From the NCBI RefSeq assembly GCF_012034935.1, contig NZ_JAATEN010000027.1, positions 1 through 64,000 on the forward strand: a DNA stretch of 64,000 nucleotides, in the 5' to 3' direction. Below, piece by piece: positions 8,868-18,008 of the stretch (within the stretch, counting starts at the first letter, position 1; the number at the start of each line of letters is the position of its first letter). Under the pieces are notes generated by a model that was not told the origin of the DNA, did no database searches, and was given only the letters and a program-made list of their open reading frames with translations. Position numbers and translations under genes: made by a program. Origin of the DNA: Streptomyces zingiberis (lineage in GTDB: Bacteria; Actinomycetota; Actinomycetes; Streptomycetales; Streptomycetaceae).

Positions 8868-9860
8868 CTAGCGGGGGGCCAGCTTCTCGATCTCGGCGAG
8901 CTCCTCCGCGTCGAACTCCAGGTTCGCGGCGGCCGCCACATTGCCTTCCAGCTGCCGGACGCTGCTGGCGCCGATCAGCGCGGAGGTCACCCGGCCGCCG
9001 CGGAGCACCCAGGCGATCGCCAGCTGCGCCAGGGTCTGCCCGCGCCGTTCCGCGATCGCCCCCAGGGCGCGGACCCGCTCCAGCGCCTCCGGGGTGATGC
9101 GCTCGGCCGTCAGGAAGGGGCTGGAGCCCGCGGCGCGTGACCCCTCCGGGACGCCGTTCAGGTAGCGGTCGGTCAGCAGCCCCTGGGCGAGCGGCGAGTA
9201 GGCGATGGAGCCGACGCCGGCCTCGTCCAGCACATCCAGCAGGCCATCCTCCGGCCAGCGGTTGACCATCGAGTAGGAGGGCTGGTGGATCAGCAGCGGC
9301 GTGCCCAGGTCACGGAGGATGCGGGCGGCCTCGCGGGTCTGCTCCGGCGAGTAGTTGGAGATCCCGGCGTAGAGGGCCTTGCCCTGGCGCACGGCGGTGT
9401 CCAGCGCGCCCATGGTCTCCTCGAGCGGGGTGTCCGGGTCGGGGCGGTGGGAGTAGAAGATGTCCACGTACTCCAGGCGCATCCGGCCCAGGCTCTGATC
9501 GAGGCCGGCCAGCAGGTTCTTGCGGGAACCCCATTCGCCGTAGGGGCCGGGCCACATGAGGTGACCCGCCTTGGAGGAGATGACGATCTCGTCCCGGTAG
9601 GGGCGGAGGTCGCGCGCGAACAGCTCCCCGAAGTTGCGCTCGGCCGCGCCGGGCGGGGGGCCGTAGTTGTTGGCCAGGTCGAAGTGGGTGACGCCGAGGT
9701 CGAAGGCGCGGCGCAGGATCGCCCGCTGGGTCTCCAGCGGCCGCTCGTCACCGAAGTTGTGCCACAGCCCGAGGGAGACGGCGGGCAGCTTGAGTCCGCT
9801 GCGGCCGACACGGCGGTAGGGCATGGCGTCGTAACGCTGTTCGGCGGCGACGTGGGTCAC
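8868..9860 (-). CDS. Aldo/keto reductase, YghZ/MgrA-like
   Basis: A 330-aa NADPH-dependent aldo/keto reductase. The (beta/alpha)8 fold is indicated by the catalytic tetrad: Asp and Tyr in FDLANNYG, Lys in ISSKAGH, His in FYSHRPDPDTP. The latter phrase and YGEWGSRKNLLAGLDQSL are typical of the L-glyceraldehyde-3-phosphate reductase (YghZ) subgroup, which detoxifies short aldehydes. The GTG start follows GAGGAG. It converges on the HNH endonuclease gene. Its promoter region shares the intergenic space with the divergent GH9 gene, but I see no CebR-type box placed for it specifically. Confidence 0.88.
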   Translation of the reverse strand: MTHVAAEQRYDAMPYRRVGRSGLKLPAVSLGLWHNFGDERPLETQRAILRRAFDLGVTHFDLANNYGPPPGAAERNFGELFARDLRPYRDEIVISSKAGHLMWPGPYGEWGSRKNLLAGLDQSLGRMRLEYVDIFYSHRPDPDTPLEETMGALDTAVRQGKALYAGISNYSPEQTREAARILRDLGTPLLIHQPSYSMVNRWPEDGLLDVLDEAGVGSIAYSPLAQGLLTDRYLNGVPEGSRAAGSSPFLTAERITPEALERVRALGAIAERRGQTLAQLAIAWVLRGGRVTSALIGASSVRQLEGNVAAAANLEFDAEELAEIEKLAPR

Positions 9861-10339
9861 GGTGCTCCTCGGTCGGGTCGGGTCGGGGACGGTCCGGCGG
9901 CACGGCGGGAGCGGGCCCGGGGCGGCCCCGGGAACGTCCCGGCTCGCCCGGCCGGCCCCGGTGGGGCGGCCGGGGTGGCCCGCGACGCCCCGTCACCCCT
10001 GGCCGGGACCGGGGCGCGGGTACGTTCCGCGCCGTCCGGCCACCCTAACCGGAGGGCCGGCGCCCCGTCGCCGGAGATCCCCGGCGGCCGCGGGCGGAGG
10101 GCCCTCCGCCCGGCCACGACGGGCGCGGGAGCCGCCGGCCGGTACGACGGAGACCAGGGACGCCCGCCGGCGGGACGTCAGAGGGGACGCCCGCCGGCAC
10201 GCCGGAGCCGGGTGGTCCGGGGGCGGGTGCTCCGGCCGGTGCGGGCGATCCCGCGGGCCGCCGGACGCGCGCCGCCGGGACCGGTCCGTCCGGCGGCGGC
10301 CCGGTCCCGGCGGCGGCCCGGTTCCCCCGGACACACATC
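9861..10339. other. Intergenic region upstream of GH9 promoter
   Basis: About 480 bp of extremely GC-rich sequence with no supported gene, apart from the leader of the divergent aldo/keto reductase. Confidence 0.5.
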
Positions 10340-10386
10340 TTGACGGGGCAACCACGCGCCCACGACGATGCGTGGGAGCGCTCCCA
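10340..10386 (+). promoter_or_regulatory. GH9 promoter with perfect CebR operator
   Basis: TTGACG at 10340-10345 is followed 18 bp later by GACGAT as a possible -10. The exact CebR consensus TGGGAGCGCTCCCA at 10373-10386 sits immediately downstream, over the expected start of transcription. That placement implies repression released by cello-oligosaccharides. Confidence 0.85.
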
Positions 10387-10437
10387 TACATCTCCGTACT
10401 TCCTGCCCACCCCACATTCGCGCGGAAGGAACGAGCC

Positions 10438-12756
10438 GTGACACAGCATCCGCCCCTCATCCCCCCTCAGAGGGGCCGCCCCCACCGCGGCAGGCGCCGC
10501 CTCCTCGGCGCCGTGGCCGTGGCCGGCCTGCTCGGTACCGTTCTGTCCGGGCCGGCGGCCGGCGCCGAACCGGGCCCTGAGCTGGTCTCCAACGGAGACT
10601 TCTCGGGCGGCACCACCGGCTGGTGGTTCACCGAGAACCTCCCCGCCGCCGTCACCGACGGGCGGCTGTGCGCGGAGGTCCCGGCGGGCACCGCGAACCC
10701 CTGGGACGCGATCCTCGGCCAGAACGACATCCCGCTGACCGCGGGCGAGGCCTACACCCTGCGCTACACCGCGACCGCGACCGCCCCGGTCACCATCCGC
10801 GCCAACGTGCAGATGGCGACCGACCCGTACACCGCGGAACTCAACGCCGCGGACCGGATCGACGCGACGGGCGAGGAGATCGAGCACGTCTTCACCGCCA
10901 ACGCCGACAACCCGAAGGCGCAGCTCGCCTTCCAGATCGGCGGGAGCGCCCAGGCGTACACGTTCTGCGTGGACGACGTCTCGCTGACCGGCGGCGCCGA
11001 ACCGCCCGTCTACGAGCCGGACACCGGCTCCCCCGTCCGCGTCAACCAGGTCGGCTACCTCACCCACGGGGTGAAGAGCGGCACCGTGGTCACGGACGCC
11101 ACCTCGCCGCTCACCTGGACGCTGAAGGACGCGGGCGGCACCACGCGGGCGACCGGCCGGACCGTACCCAAGGGGACCGACCCGACCTCCCGGCAGAACG
11201 TCCACACCTTCGACTTCTCCAAGGTGACACGGGCGAGCGACGGCTACACCGTCACCGTCGGGGAGGACACCGGCGAGCCGTTCTCCATCGGCGACAGCCT
11301 CTACGACGGGCTGCGCTCCGACGCGCTGGCGTACTTCTACCACAACCGCAGCGGCATCGAGATCGACGCCGATCTGGTCGGTGAGGAGTACGCGCGCCCG
11401 GCCGGCCACATCGGGGTCGCGCCCAACCAGGGCGACACCGACGTCCCCTGCCAGGAAGGCGTCTGCGACTACCGCCTGGACGTCTCCGGCGGCTGGTACG
11501 ACGCGGGCGACCACGGCAAGTACGTCGTCAACGGCGGTATCTCCGCCGCCCAGGTGATGGCGAACTACGAGCGCACCCTGCACGTCGAGAAGGCCAAGGG
11601 CGAGAAGCTCGGCGACGGCAAGCTGCGGGTGCCCGAGCGGGGCAACGGCGTCCCGGACATCCTGGACGAGGCGCGCTGGCAGCTCGACTTCCTGATGAAG
11701 ATGCAGGTCCCGGCGGGCGAGAAGCTGGCCGGCATGGCCCACCACAAGATCCACGACCGGCAGTGGACGGGTCTGCCGCTGCTGCCGAGCGACGACCCGC
11801 AGCCGCGGGAGCTGCACCCGCCGACGACCGCGGCGACCCTCAACCTCGCGGCCACCGGCGCCCAGTGCGCCCGGCTCTTCGAGCCCTACGACGAGAAGTT
11901 CGCGGCCCGCTGCCTGGAGGCCGCCGAGACCGCCTGGGAGGCCGCGCAGGCCCACCCGGACATCCTCGCCGACCCGGACGACGGCGTCGGCGGCGGCACC
12001 TACGCCGACGACGACGTGCGGGACGAGTTCTACTGGGCCGCGGCCGAACTGTTCGTCACCACCGGCAAGGCCGCCTACCACGACGCCGTCTTCGACTCGC
12101 CGATCCACGGCGACACCGACGCCGTCTTCCCGCGCGGCGGCGTCGGCTGGCTCGCCACCGGCGGCCTCGGCGCGCTGACCCTGGCGACCGTGCCCAGTGA
12201 CATCTCCGAGAGCGAGCTGGCCGAGGTCCGCGCCATGCTCACCGAGGCGGCCGACGGCTACGCGGCGGACTCCCGGAAGTCGGCCTACGGCGTGCCCTAC
12301 GCGCCGGAGGGCAACAACTACGTCTGGGGCTCCAACAGCTCGGTCCTCAACAACATGATCGTGCTCGGCACCGCCCACGACCTGACCGGCAAGGCCGTCT
12401 ACCGGGACGCGGTGCTCCGCGGCATGGAGTACCTGCTGGGCCGCAACCCGCTCAACCAGTCGTACGTCACCGGATACGGCGAGCGGGACTCGCACAACCA
12501 GCACCACCGCTTCTGGGCGAACCAGCTCGACCCGTCGCTGCCGAACCCGGCGCCCGGATCCGTCGCGGGCGGCCCCAACGTCGGCATCGAGGACCCGGTG
12601 GCCCAGGACAAGCTGAAGGGCTGCGCGCCGGCGATGTGCTACATCGACGACATCGAGTCCTGGGCGACCAACGAGATCACCATCAACTGGAACGCCCCGC
12701 TGGCGTGGGTCGCCTCCTACCTGGACGACCTGGGCAGCGGCCTCACGAAGTACTGA
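10438..12756 (+). CDS. Secreted CBM4-GH9 cellulase
   Basis: A 772-aa secreted endoglucanase. An Arg-rich signal peptide (about 1-42, ending PAAGAEP) is followed by a CBM4/9-like beta-sandwich (about 46-185, beginning LVSNGDFSGGTTGWW). Next come a CelD_N immunoglobulin-like domain (about 200-285, VRVNQVGYL) and a GH9 (alpha/alpha)6 catalytic domain (about 290-770). Catalytic motifs are intact: YDAGDHGKYV near residue 355 (two Asp), HNQHHRFW, and the acid Glu of IDDIESWATNE near 737. The GTG start is preceded by GAAGGA. This is the only cellulase in the window with a carbohydrate-binding module. The perfect CebR box puts it in the same regulon as the two GH6 genes. Confidence 0.95.
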   Translation: MTQHPPLIPPQRGRPHRGRRRLLGAVAVAGLLGTVLSGPAAGAEPGPELVSNGDFSGGTTGWWFTENLPAAVTDGRLCAEVPAGTANPWDAILGQNDIPLTAGEAYTLRYTATATAPVTIRANVQMATDPYTAELNAADRIDATGEEIEHVFTANADNPKAQLAFQIGGSAQAYTFCVDDVSLTGGAEPPVYEPDTGSPVRVNQVGYLTHGVKSGTVVTDATSPLTWTLKDAGGTTRATGRTVPKGTDPTSRQNVHTFDFSKVTRASDGYTVTVGEDTGEPFSIGDSLYDGLRSDALAYFYHNRSGIEIDADLVGEEYARPAGHIGVAPNQGDTDVPCQEGVCDYRLDVSGGWYDAGDHGKYVVNGGISAAQVMANYERTLHVEKAKGEKLGDGKLRVPERGNGVPDILDEARWQLDFLMKMQVPAGEKLAGMAHHKIHDRQWTGLPLLPSDDPQPRELHPPTTAATLNLAATGAQCARLFEPYDEKFAARCLEAAETAWEAAQAHPDILADPDDGVGGGTYADDDVRDEFYWAAAELFVTTGKAAYHDAVFDSPIHGDTDAVFPRGGVGWLATGGLGALTLATVPSDISESELAEVRAMLTEAADGYAADSRKSAYGVPYAPEGNNYVWGSNSSVLNNMIVLGTAHDLTGKAVYRDAVLRGMEYLLGRNPLNQSYVTGYGERDSHNQHHRFWANQLDPSLPNPAPGSVAGGPNVGIEDPVAQDKLKGCAPAMCYIDDIESWATNEITINWNAPLAWVASYLDDLGSGLTKY

Positions 12757-13125
12757 GCGATCGGGAACCCTGGCCGGTGGGACGCATGAACCGCGCTCCG
12801 GCGGCGGCCCACCGGCCGGCCCCCGTCCGGCCCCCCGCCGCCCCCGTCCGGTGGGCCGGCGGGGTGCCGAAGGGGCCGACGGCGCGGTTCCGGCTGCCCG
12901 GTCCCACCGGCCGGCCGGGCACCGCCCGGCCGTCACCGTCCAGCCGGGCCGCTGTCCGCCGGGGGGAGCCGGGAACGCCGGGTGTGCCTTCCGGGCAGGT
13001 ACCGCCCTCCCGGCTCCCCCGCGGGCAGTGACCACCGGTGGCGGGACGGCCCCCGCGACCGGCCGCCCCGCTGCCGGTCGCCCACCACGGGGCACCCCAC
13101 GACCGCCCCGCCCCGTCCCGTCCCG
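12757..13125. other. Convergent intergenic region with hairpins
   Basis: About 370 bp without a gene, between convergent GH9 and exporter genes. Two possible terminator hairpins are visible. GGCCGGTGGG at 12772 pairs with CCCACCGGCC at 12808-12817 over a 26-nt loop. CGGCCGGGC at 12912-12920 pairs with GCCCGGCCG at 12924-12932. Confidence 0.5.
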
Positions 13126-14658
13126 TCAGCCCCGTGCGTCGCCGCCCCGGCCGGGCGCGTCCCCGGCGCCCGCGGTCTCCTCCTGCGGGTCCGTCCGCCG
13201 GGCCCGCAGGTCGATCACGGCGACCACCAGGGCGAGTCCGACCAGCACCACGGAGATGCCGAGGCTGTGCCGGAAGGCCGCGGCCCAGTCCTGCCCCTTG
13301 CCGCCCGCGGCGAGGGAGGAGAAGAACACGCTGCCCGCCACGGCGATCCCGGTGGCCGAGCCGATGCGCTGCCCGGTCTGGAGCACTCCCCCGGCGCTGC
13401 CGCCGCGGGCGGGGGGCACCTCGGCCAGGGTCAGCGTCTGGTTGGGGGAGATCACCGAGCCCCCGCCCAGCCCGGCCAGGAGCAGCGGCAGCGCCACCGC
13501 CCACCCGGCCGCCTGCCCCGGCACCATGTACACCGCGAGCACCACGCCGCCGAGCCCGGCGGCCACCGCCAGCAGCCCGGCGACCACCAGGGCCCGCCCG
13601 TAGCGGTGGACGAACCGCCCGCTGAACGCGGCGGCCACGGCGGAGCCCAGGGCGAAGGGCGTGATGGCCAGCCCGGCCTGGAGAGCGCTGTAGCCGAGCC
13701 CGACCTGGAGGTAGAGGGTGAAGACGAAGAAGATCGAGGTGAAGCCTGCGAAGTAGAAGAGCATGATCAGCGAGCCGAGCGCGTAGGAACGCAGCGTGAA
13801 CAGGCCCATGTCGACCAGGGGCTCGGCGGTGCGCGCGTGGCGCCGTTCCCAGCGGACGAACAGCAGGAGGAACACCGCCGCCGCCGGGAGGAGCAGCCAC
13901 TTGCCCGCTCCCTTCCACTGCTGCGCTTCGACCAGCGGGATCAGCAGCAGCGCCACCCCCGCGCCGAGGAGGACGATGCCCACCGGGTCCAGGTCCCGCG
14001 CGCACGGCCGGGCGGCGCTCTCCGGTCCCGGCAGCAGGAAGCGGGCCAGTACCAGCGCGACCAAGCACACCGGCAGATTGACGAAGAAGATCCACCGCCA
14101 GCCGTGCTCCACGCCGAAGACCTGGATGATGACCCCGCCGAGCACCGGCCCCACCGCGGTGGAGAGGCCGATGACCGTACCGAAGTAGCCGAAGGCGCGT
14201 CCCCGCTCCGCCCCGCGGAACATCTGCTGGATGAGCGCGGACACCTGCGGGGTGAGGATCCCGCCGGCGAGGCCCTGGAAGAACCGGGCGAACACCAGCC
14301 AGCCCGAGGACTGGGCCGCCCCGCACAGCGCGCTCGCCACGGCGAAGAGGCTCAGCCCGAGCATGAACATCTGCCGGCGCCCCCGGGCGTCCCCGATCCG
14401 CCCGGCCGGCACCAGCAGCAGCCCGAGCGCGAGGGCGTATCCGGAGAGCACCCACTGGATGTCACTCTCCGGCGCCTTCAGACCCGCGCGGATGGACGGC
14501 AGGCCGACGTTGACGATCGAGATGTCGAGCAGCGTGATGAACCCCGCGAGCAGGCAGACGGCGAGCGCCTTCCAGCGGTTGGGGTCGGGGACATACGTGG
14601 CGCCGCCGGGGCTGTCGGCGCTTCCGGGTCCCGGGGCTCCTGCGGCCGGTGAGTTCAC
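13126..14658 (-). CDS. MFS drug/metabolite exporter, 14-TMS (EmrB/QacA type)
   Basis: A 510-aa DHA2-type proton-coupled exporter with about 14 transmembrane helices. The family phrases LDISIVNVGLPSI in helix 1, GRIGDARGRRQMF (motif A), and motif C with the following HGWRWIFFVNLPV segment are all present. It is transcribed divergently from the terpenoid operon with 600 bp between, so export of that cluster's product and self-protection are reasonable inferences. No regulator gene is adjacent, and no operator was recognised. It could equally be a general drug exporter unrelated to the cluster. Confidence 0.88.
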   Translation of the reverse strand: MNSPAAGAPGPGSADSPGGATYVPDPNRWKALAVCLLAGFITLLDISIVNVGLPSIRAGLKAPESDIQWVLSGYALALGLLLVPAGRIGDARGRRQMFMLGLSLFAVASALCGAAQSSGWLVFARFFQGLAGGILTPQVSALIQQMFRGAERGRAFGYFGTVIGLSTAVGPVLGGVIIQVFGVEHGWRWIFFVNLPVCLVALVLARFLLPGPESAARPCARDLDPVGIVLLGAGVALLLIPLVEAQQWKGAGKWLLLPAAAVFLLLFVRWERRHARTAEPLVDMGLFTLRSYALGSLIMLFYFAGFTSIFFVFTLYLQVGLGYSALQAGLAITPFALGSAVAAAFSGRFVHRYGRALVVAGLLAVAAGLGGVVLAVYMVPGQAAGWAVALPLLLAGLGGGSVISPNQTLTLAEVPPARGGSAGGVLQTGQRIGSATGIAVAGSVFFSSLAAGGKGQDWAAAFRHSLGISVVLVGLALVVAVIDLRARRTDPQEETAGAGDAPGRGGDARG

Positions 14659-15261
14659 TGCTCCGCCTTTCTCCGATCATCTCGTCCGAGGATGACGCAC
14701 GGGAGCGGCTGCCCGCCGGACGCGGGGCGGACCCCCGGCCGGTGTCGGGACGTCCACGGCCCTTCGCCGCGCCGGCGGGGCAGACCCCCACCGGCGGGTG
14801 ACCGGCCGGTGCCCGCGCCTCCCGCGGGCGGGCAGTACCACGAGCCCGGCCGGGACATGATCGGCGGAGCCCGGGGCAGGAGCCGGGACACGCCGGGGAG
14901 CGGGCGGAGCCCCGGCGCCGTTGCCGCCGCCGGCGGTGGACCCGGGCCGGTTCCCGCCCGGCCCGCCGTCCCCGGCCCGGGCCCCTCCCCCGCCGTCACC
15001 CGGCCTTCTCCGCTTCCGGCACCCGGACCCCGCCGCCCGCCACCGGCCGCTCTCCGGCGGCCCCCGCCGTCCGGTCCCTCCCCGTCCCTCCGCCGCTCCC
15101 CGGACCACCTCCCGGAAGGGCCGCCGGCGTGCCCGTCCGGCTGCCTCTTGGTCCCGTCTTCCCCTGGGGCCGTGCCCGGGCGCCCGCCGGAGCGGCAGGG
15201 TGGCGCCAGATACGGACGGCGCGGCCGGGCTCCGCGCCGGACGCGAGGGAAGCGAGGACCC
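14659..15261. other. Divergent intergenic region, exporter / terpenoid operon
   Basis: About 600 bp, almost entirely GC and low complexity, without a supported gene. It should hold promoters for the exporter and the terpenoid operon, but no convincing -35/-10 pair was recognised. A GC hairpin is possible around 14808-14833. Confidence 0.5.
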
Positions 15262-16692
15262 ATGACCTTGGATCTGTCCCCGGAGAGCGGGCCACGCGAC
15301 GGCGGCCCGGCCACACCGGTACCGACGGTCCGGCTCTCGGAGCGGCTGCGGGGAGGGGTCGGCTTCCGCCGCGACCAGCTCGGTTTCCTGCAGTGGGCGG
15401 CGCGCACGCACGGCGACATCGTCCGGTTCCGCCTCTTCGGCATTCCGATGATCATGCTGAACCATCCGGACCACATCTACCGGGTGCTGGTCGAGCAGCG
15501 CGCCAACTACGACAAGGACGCACTCCTCTACCGGCTGGTGCGCCCGGTGCTGCGGGACGGGCTGATCGGCACCCCCGGCGGTGAGCTGTGGCAGCGCCAG
15601 CGCCGGCTGATGCAGCCGTCGTTCCGCCCGGTGGTCGTCGCCCGGTTCGCCCGGAACATGACCGAGGAGACCACCCGGATGCTGGAGCGCTGGGAGCAGT
15701 CCTACGCGCCGGGCGCGGTGGTCAACGTCCACGAGGAGTTCGGCGAGCTGGCCCTGCGGATCGTCAACCGGTCGCTGTTCAGTGCGCGGGTGGGGTCGGG
15801 GGCGCGGGAGTTCGCGGAGGCGTTCACCGAGGCCAACGCGCTGCTGGGCCGGTTCTTCACCTTCCCCTTCCCCCCGCTGTCCGTGCCGACCCCGGGTCAT
15901 CTGCGGCTGCGCCGGGCCATCGGCCGGATGGACGCGTTCATCTCGTCGGTCATCCGGCGCGGCGCGTCCGGCCCGGACCCCGCCGGGATCACCGGTCCGG
16001 CCGATGAGGCCGAGCAGGTCAACCTGCTCACCCTGCTGATGAACGCGGTGGACTCGGAGGGCGACGGCAAGGGGATGGACCCGGAGCAGCTCCACCACGA
16101 GGTGCTCAACCTCGTGATCGGCGCCTACGAGACCACCACCAACGCCCTGTCCTGGATCTTCTACCTGCTGGCCACCCACCCCGAGGTGGAGCGCAAGCTG
16201 CACGAGGAGGCGGACGCCGTGCTCGGCGGGCGCACCCCGGGCTTCGAGGACATGGCCCGCACTCCGTACGCGCGTTCGGTGGTGGAGGAGACGCTCCGGC
16301 TCTACTCCCCCGCCTGGCAGTTCATGCGCCGCTCGAAGGCGGAGGACCGGATCGGCGGCCACCACATCCCCGCCCGCGCCAACATCTACCTCAACAGCTA
16401 CGTCCTCCACCGCCACCCGGAGCTGTGGGAGGAGCCGGACACCTTCGACCCGGACCGGTTCACCCCCGAGCGCTCGGCGGGCCGCCCGCGCCACGCCTAC
16501 ATGCCCTTCGGCGGTGGTGAACGCGTCTGCATCGGCCAGAACTTCGCGCTGACCGAGCTCCATCTGGTGCTGCTGACGGTCGCCGCCCGGCACCGTTTCC
16601 GGGTCCCCGCGGGGCAGCCCCCGGTGCGTCCGCAGCCGCTGATCACCCTTCACCCGGAGGGCGGCGTCCCGCTGGAGGTGCATCCCCGGTGA
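15262..16692 (+). CDS. Cytochrome P450, first of two in terpenoid operon
   Basis: A 476-aa soluble-type P450. The I-helix oxygen-activation region is GAYETTT (287-293), the ExxR pair is Glu343/Arg346, and the heme-ligand loop is FGGGERVCIG with Cys423. No membrane anchor is present. It is close in sequence to the second P450 of the operon: both share RFRLFG, PNP-like substrate-region phrases (FPFPPLSVPTP) and the SPAWQFMRR segment. It probably hydroxylates or oxidises the terpene made by the next gene. GAGG precedes the ATG. The stop overlaps the terpene synthase start by 4 nt (GTGA), which shows translational coupling. No ferredoxin gene is nearby, so redox partners must come from elsewhere. 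Confidence 0.93.
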   Translation: MTLDLSPESGPRDGGPATPVPTVRLSERLRGGVGFRRDQLGFLQWAARTHGDIVRFRLFGIPMIMLNHPDHIYRVLVEQRANYDKDALLYRLVRPVLRDGLIGTPGGELWQRQRRLMQPSFRPVVVARFARNMTEETTRMLERWEQSYAPGAVVNVHEEFGELALRIVNRSLFSARVGSGAREFAEAFTEANALLGRFFTFPFPPLSVPTPGHLRLRRAIGRMDAFISSVIRRGASGPDPAGITGPADEAEQVNLLTLLMNAVDSEGDGKGMDPEQLHHEVLNLVIGAYETTTNALSWIFYLLATHPEVERKLHEEADAVLGGRTPGFEDMARTPYARSVVEETLRLYSPAWQFMRRSKAEDRIGGHHIPARANIYLNSYVLHRHPELWEEPDTFDPDRFTPERSAGRPRHAYMPFGGGERVCIGQNFALTELHLVLLTVAARHRFRVPAGQPPVRPQPLITLHPEGGVPLEVHPR

Positions 16693-18008
16693 CCGGACCG
16701 TCACGGCGGGGGCCGGACCACGCCCCCGCCACCCGAACCGCCACGGCCCCGGCCCCGGCCCCGGCCGGCGAGAAGACCTCCGCGGCCACGACCAGGGAGA
16801 CCGACACGGACACGGACACGCACGCGAACGGCCGGCCCTCCGGCGACACGGACAGGAGGACGGAAGGGACCGACGGGACGGCAGCCGCGCCCGGCGGCTC
16901 CCCCGGCGCCCCCGGGCTGTACTGCCCGTTCCCCTCCGAGGTCAGCCCGTACGCGGCGGAGGCCGAGGCGCATCTGGACGACTGGGTGGTCCGGTTCGAG
17001 GTGGTGACGAGCGAGGTGGCGCGGAAGCGGTTCGCCCGCGCGGGCTTCGGCCAGTTCGCCGCCCGTACCTACCCGACCGCCGACCGGACGCGGCTGAACC
17101 TCGTCGCCGACTGGTTCGGCTGGCTCTTCCTCGTCGACGACCAGCTCGACGACGGCCGGGTGGGCCGGGACATCGACAGCGCCCGGAGCGCGATGGCCGG
17201 CCTGCTCGCCGTCCTGGAGCAGGACGGACCGGCCGGGGCGCGCGGGCCCGGCGAGCCGCCGCTCGCCTGGGCCCTGCGCGACCTGTGGCACCGCACGGCC
17301 ACCGGCGCCACCCCGGCCTGGCGCCGCCGTTTCCGCGGCCACCTCGCCGCCTGCCTGGACGCGGCCTGCTGGGAGGCGGAGAACCGCATCACCGGCGTGT
17401 GGCCCGGGGAGGCCGAGTACATCGAGCAGCGCCGGCACACCGGCGCCATCTACGTCTGCATGGACCTCATCGACATCGTCGCCGGCCTCGACCTGCCCGA
17501 AGAGGTGTACGAGGACGAGCTCTTCCAGGCGGCGCTGCGTTCCTCCAGCGACGTGGTGGTGTGGACGAACGACTGGTACTCGCTGGGCAAGGAGATGGCT
17601 CTGGGCGAGTACCACAACCTCGTCCGGGTGGTGGAGCACGAGCGCGGCCTCTCCCAGCCCGAGGCCCTGGTCCACACGGCGGAGGCGATCAACACGGAGA
17701 CCCGCCGCTACCTGCGCCACCGCGAACGCCTGCTGGAGGCCCACCCCGCGCACCGGGCCGGGCTGACCACGTATCTGGCGGGCATGGAGTCCTGGATGCG
17801 CGGCAACCTCGACTGGTCGCGGGCGACCCTGCGCTACCGGGAGCGGGAGAACGGCGGCCTCCCCGCGTATCTGGAGGCGACCCTCGCGGCGGAGAGCCCG
17901 GACGGCTCCGGGGACCACCGGGACCCCGCGGTCGCCAGGAGCCACGGCGACACCGGCGGCCCTGGTGACACCGGGAGTACCGGTGCTCCCCGCGGGGTGG
18001 CCCGGTGA
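16689..18008 (+). CDS. Class I terpene synthase
   Basis: A 439-aa class I terpene cyclase. After a 75-residue low-complexity tail, the alpha-helical terpenoid synthase fold begins at LYCPFPSEVSPYA. The Asp-rich metal motif is DDQLDD (150-155). The pyrophosphate-sensor Arg lies in QRRHTGAIY (near 249). The NSE triad is NDWYSLGKE (294-302: Asn294, Ser298, Glu302), and the C-terminal RY pair is at 382-383. All catalytic features are therefore present. The adjacent prenyl diphosphate synthase suggests geranylgeranyl diphosphate as substrate and a diterpene product, though farnesyl diphosphate cannot be excluded. A Gly/Asp/Ser-rich tail follows residue 402. It overlaps both neighbours by 4 nt. Confidence 0.93.
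   Translation: MTGPSRRGPDHAPATRTATAPAPAPAGEKTSAATTRETDTDTDTHANGRPSGDTDRRTEGTDGTAAAPGGSPGAPGLYCPFPSEVSPYAAEAEAHLDDWVVRFEVVTSEVARKRFARAGFGQFAARTYPTADRTRLNLVADWFGWLFLVDDQLDDGRVGRDIDSARSAMAGLLAVLEQDGPAGARGPGEPPLAWALRDLWHRTATGATPAWRRRFRGHLAACLDAACWEAENRITGVWPGEAEYIEQRRHTGAIYVCMDLIDIVAGLDLPEEVYEDELFQAALRSSSDVVVWTNDWYSLGKEMALGEYHNLVRVVEHERGLSQPEALVHTAEAINTETRRYLRHRERLLEAHPAHRAGLTTYLAGMESWMRGNLDWSRATLRYRERENGGLPAYLEATLAAESPDGSGDHRDPAVARSHGDTGGPGDTGSTGAPRGVAR

Noticed and set aside
10045..13095. Very long reverse-strand frame opposite the GH9 gene
   Set aside because: It mirrors the GH9 coding sequence. High GC3 on the true strand keeps the opposite frame open. No motif or ribosome-binding site supports it. 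The same applies to the long reverse frames opposite the second GH6 and the WXG100-like genes.
15262..18008. Terpene cluster considered as albaflavenone or geosmin type
   Set aside because: Albaflavenone clusters have one P450 and a sesquiterpene cyclase, and geosmin synthase is a two-domain protein. The prenyl synthase, second P450 and aminotransferase fusion fit neither.
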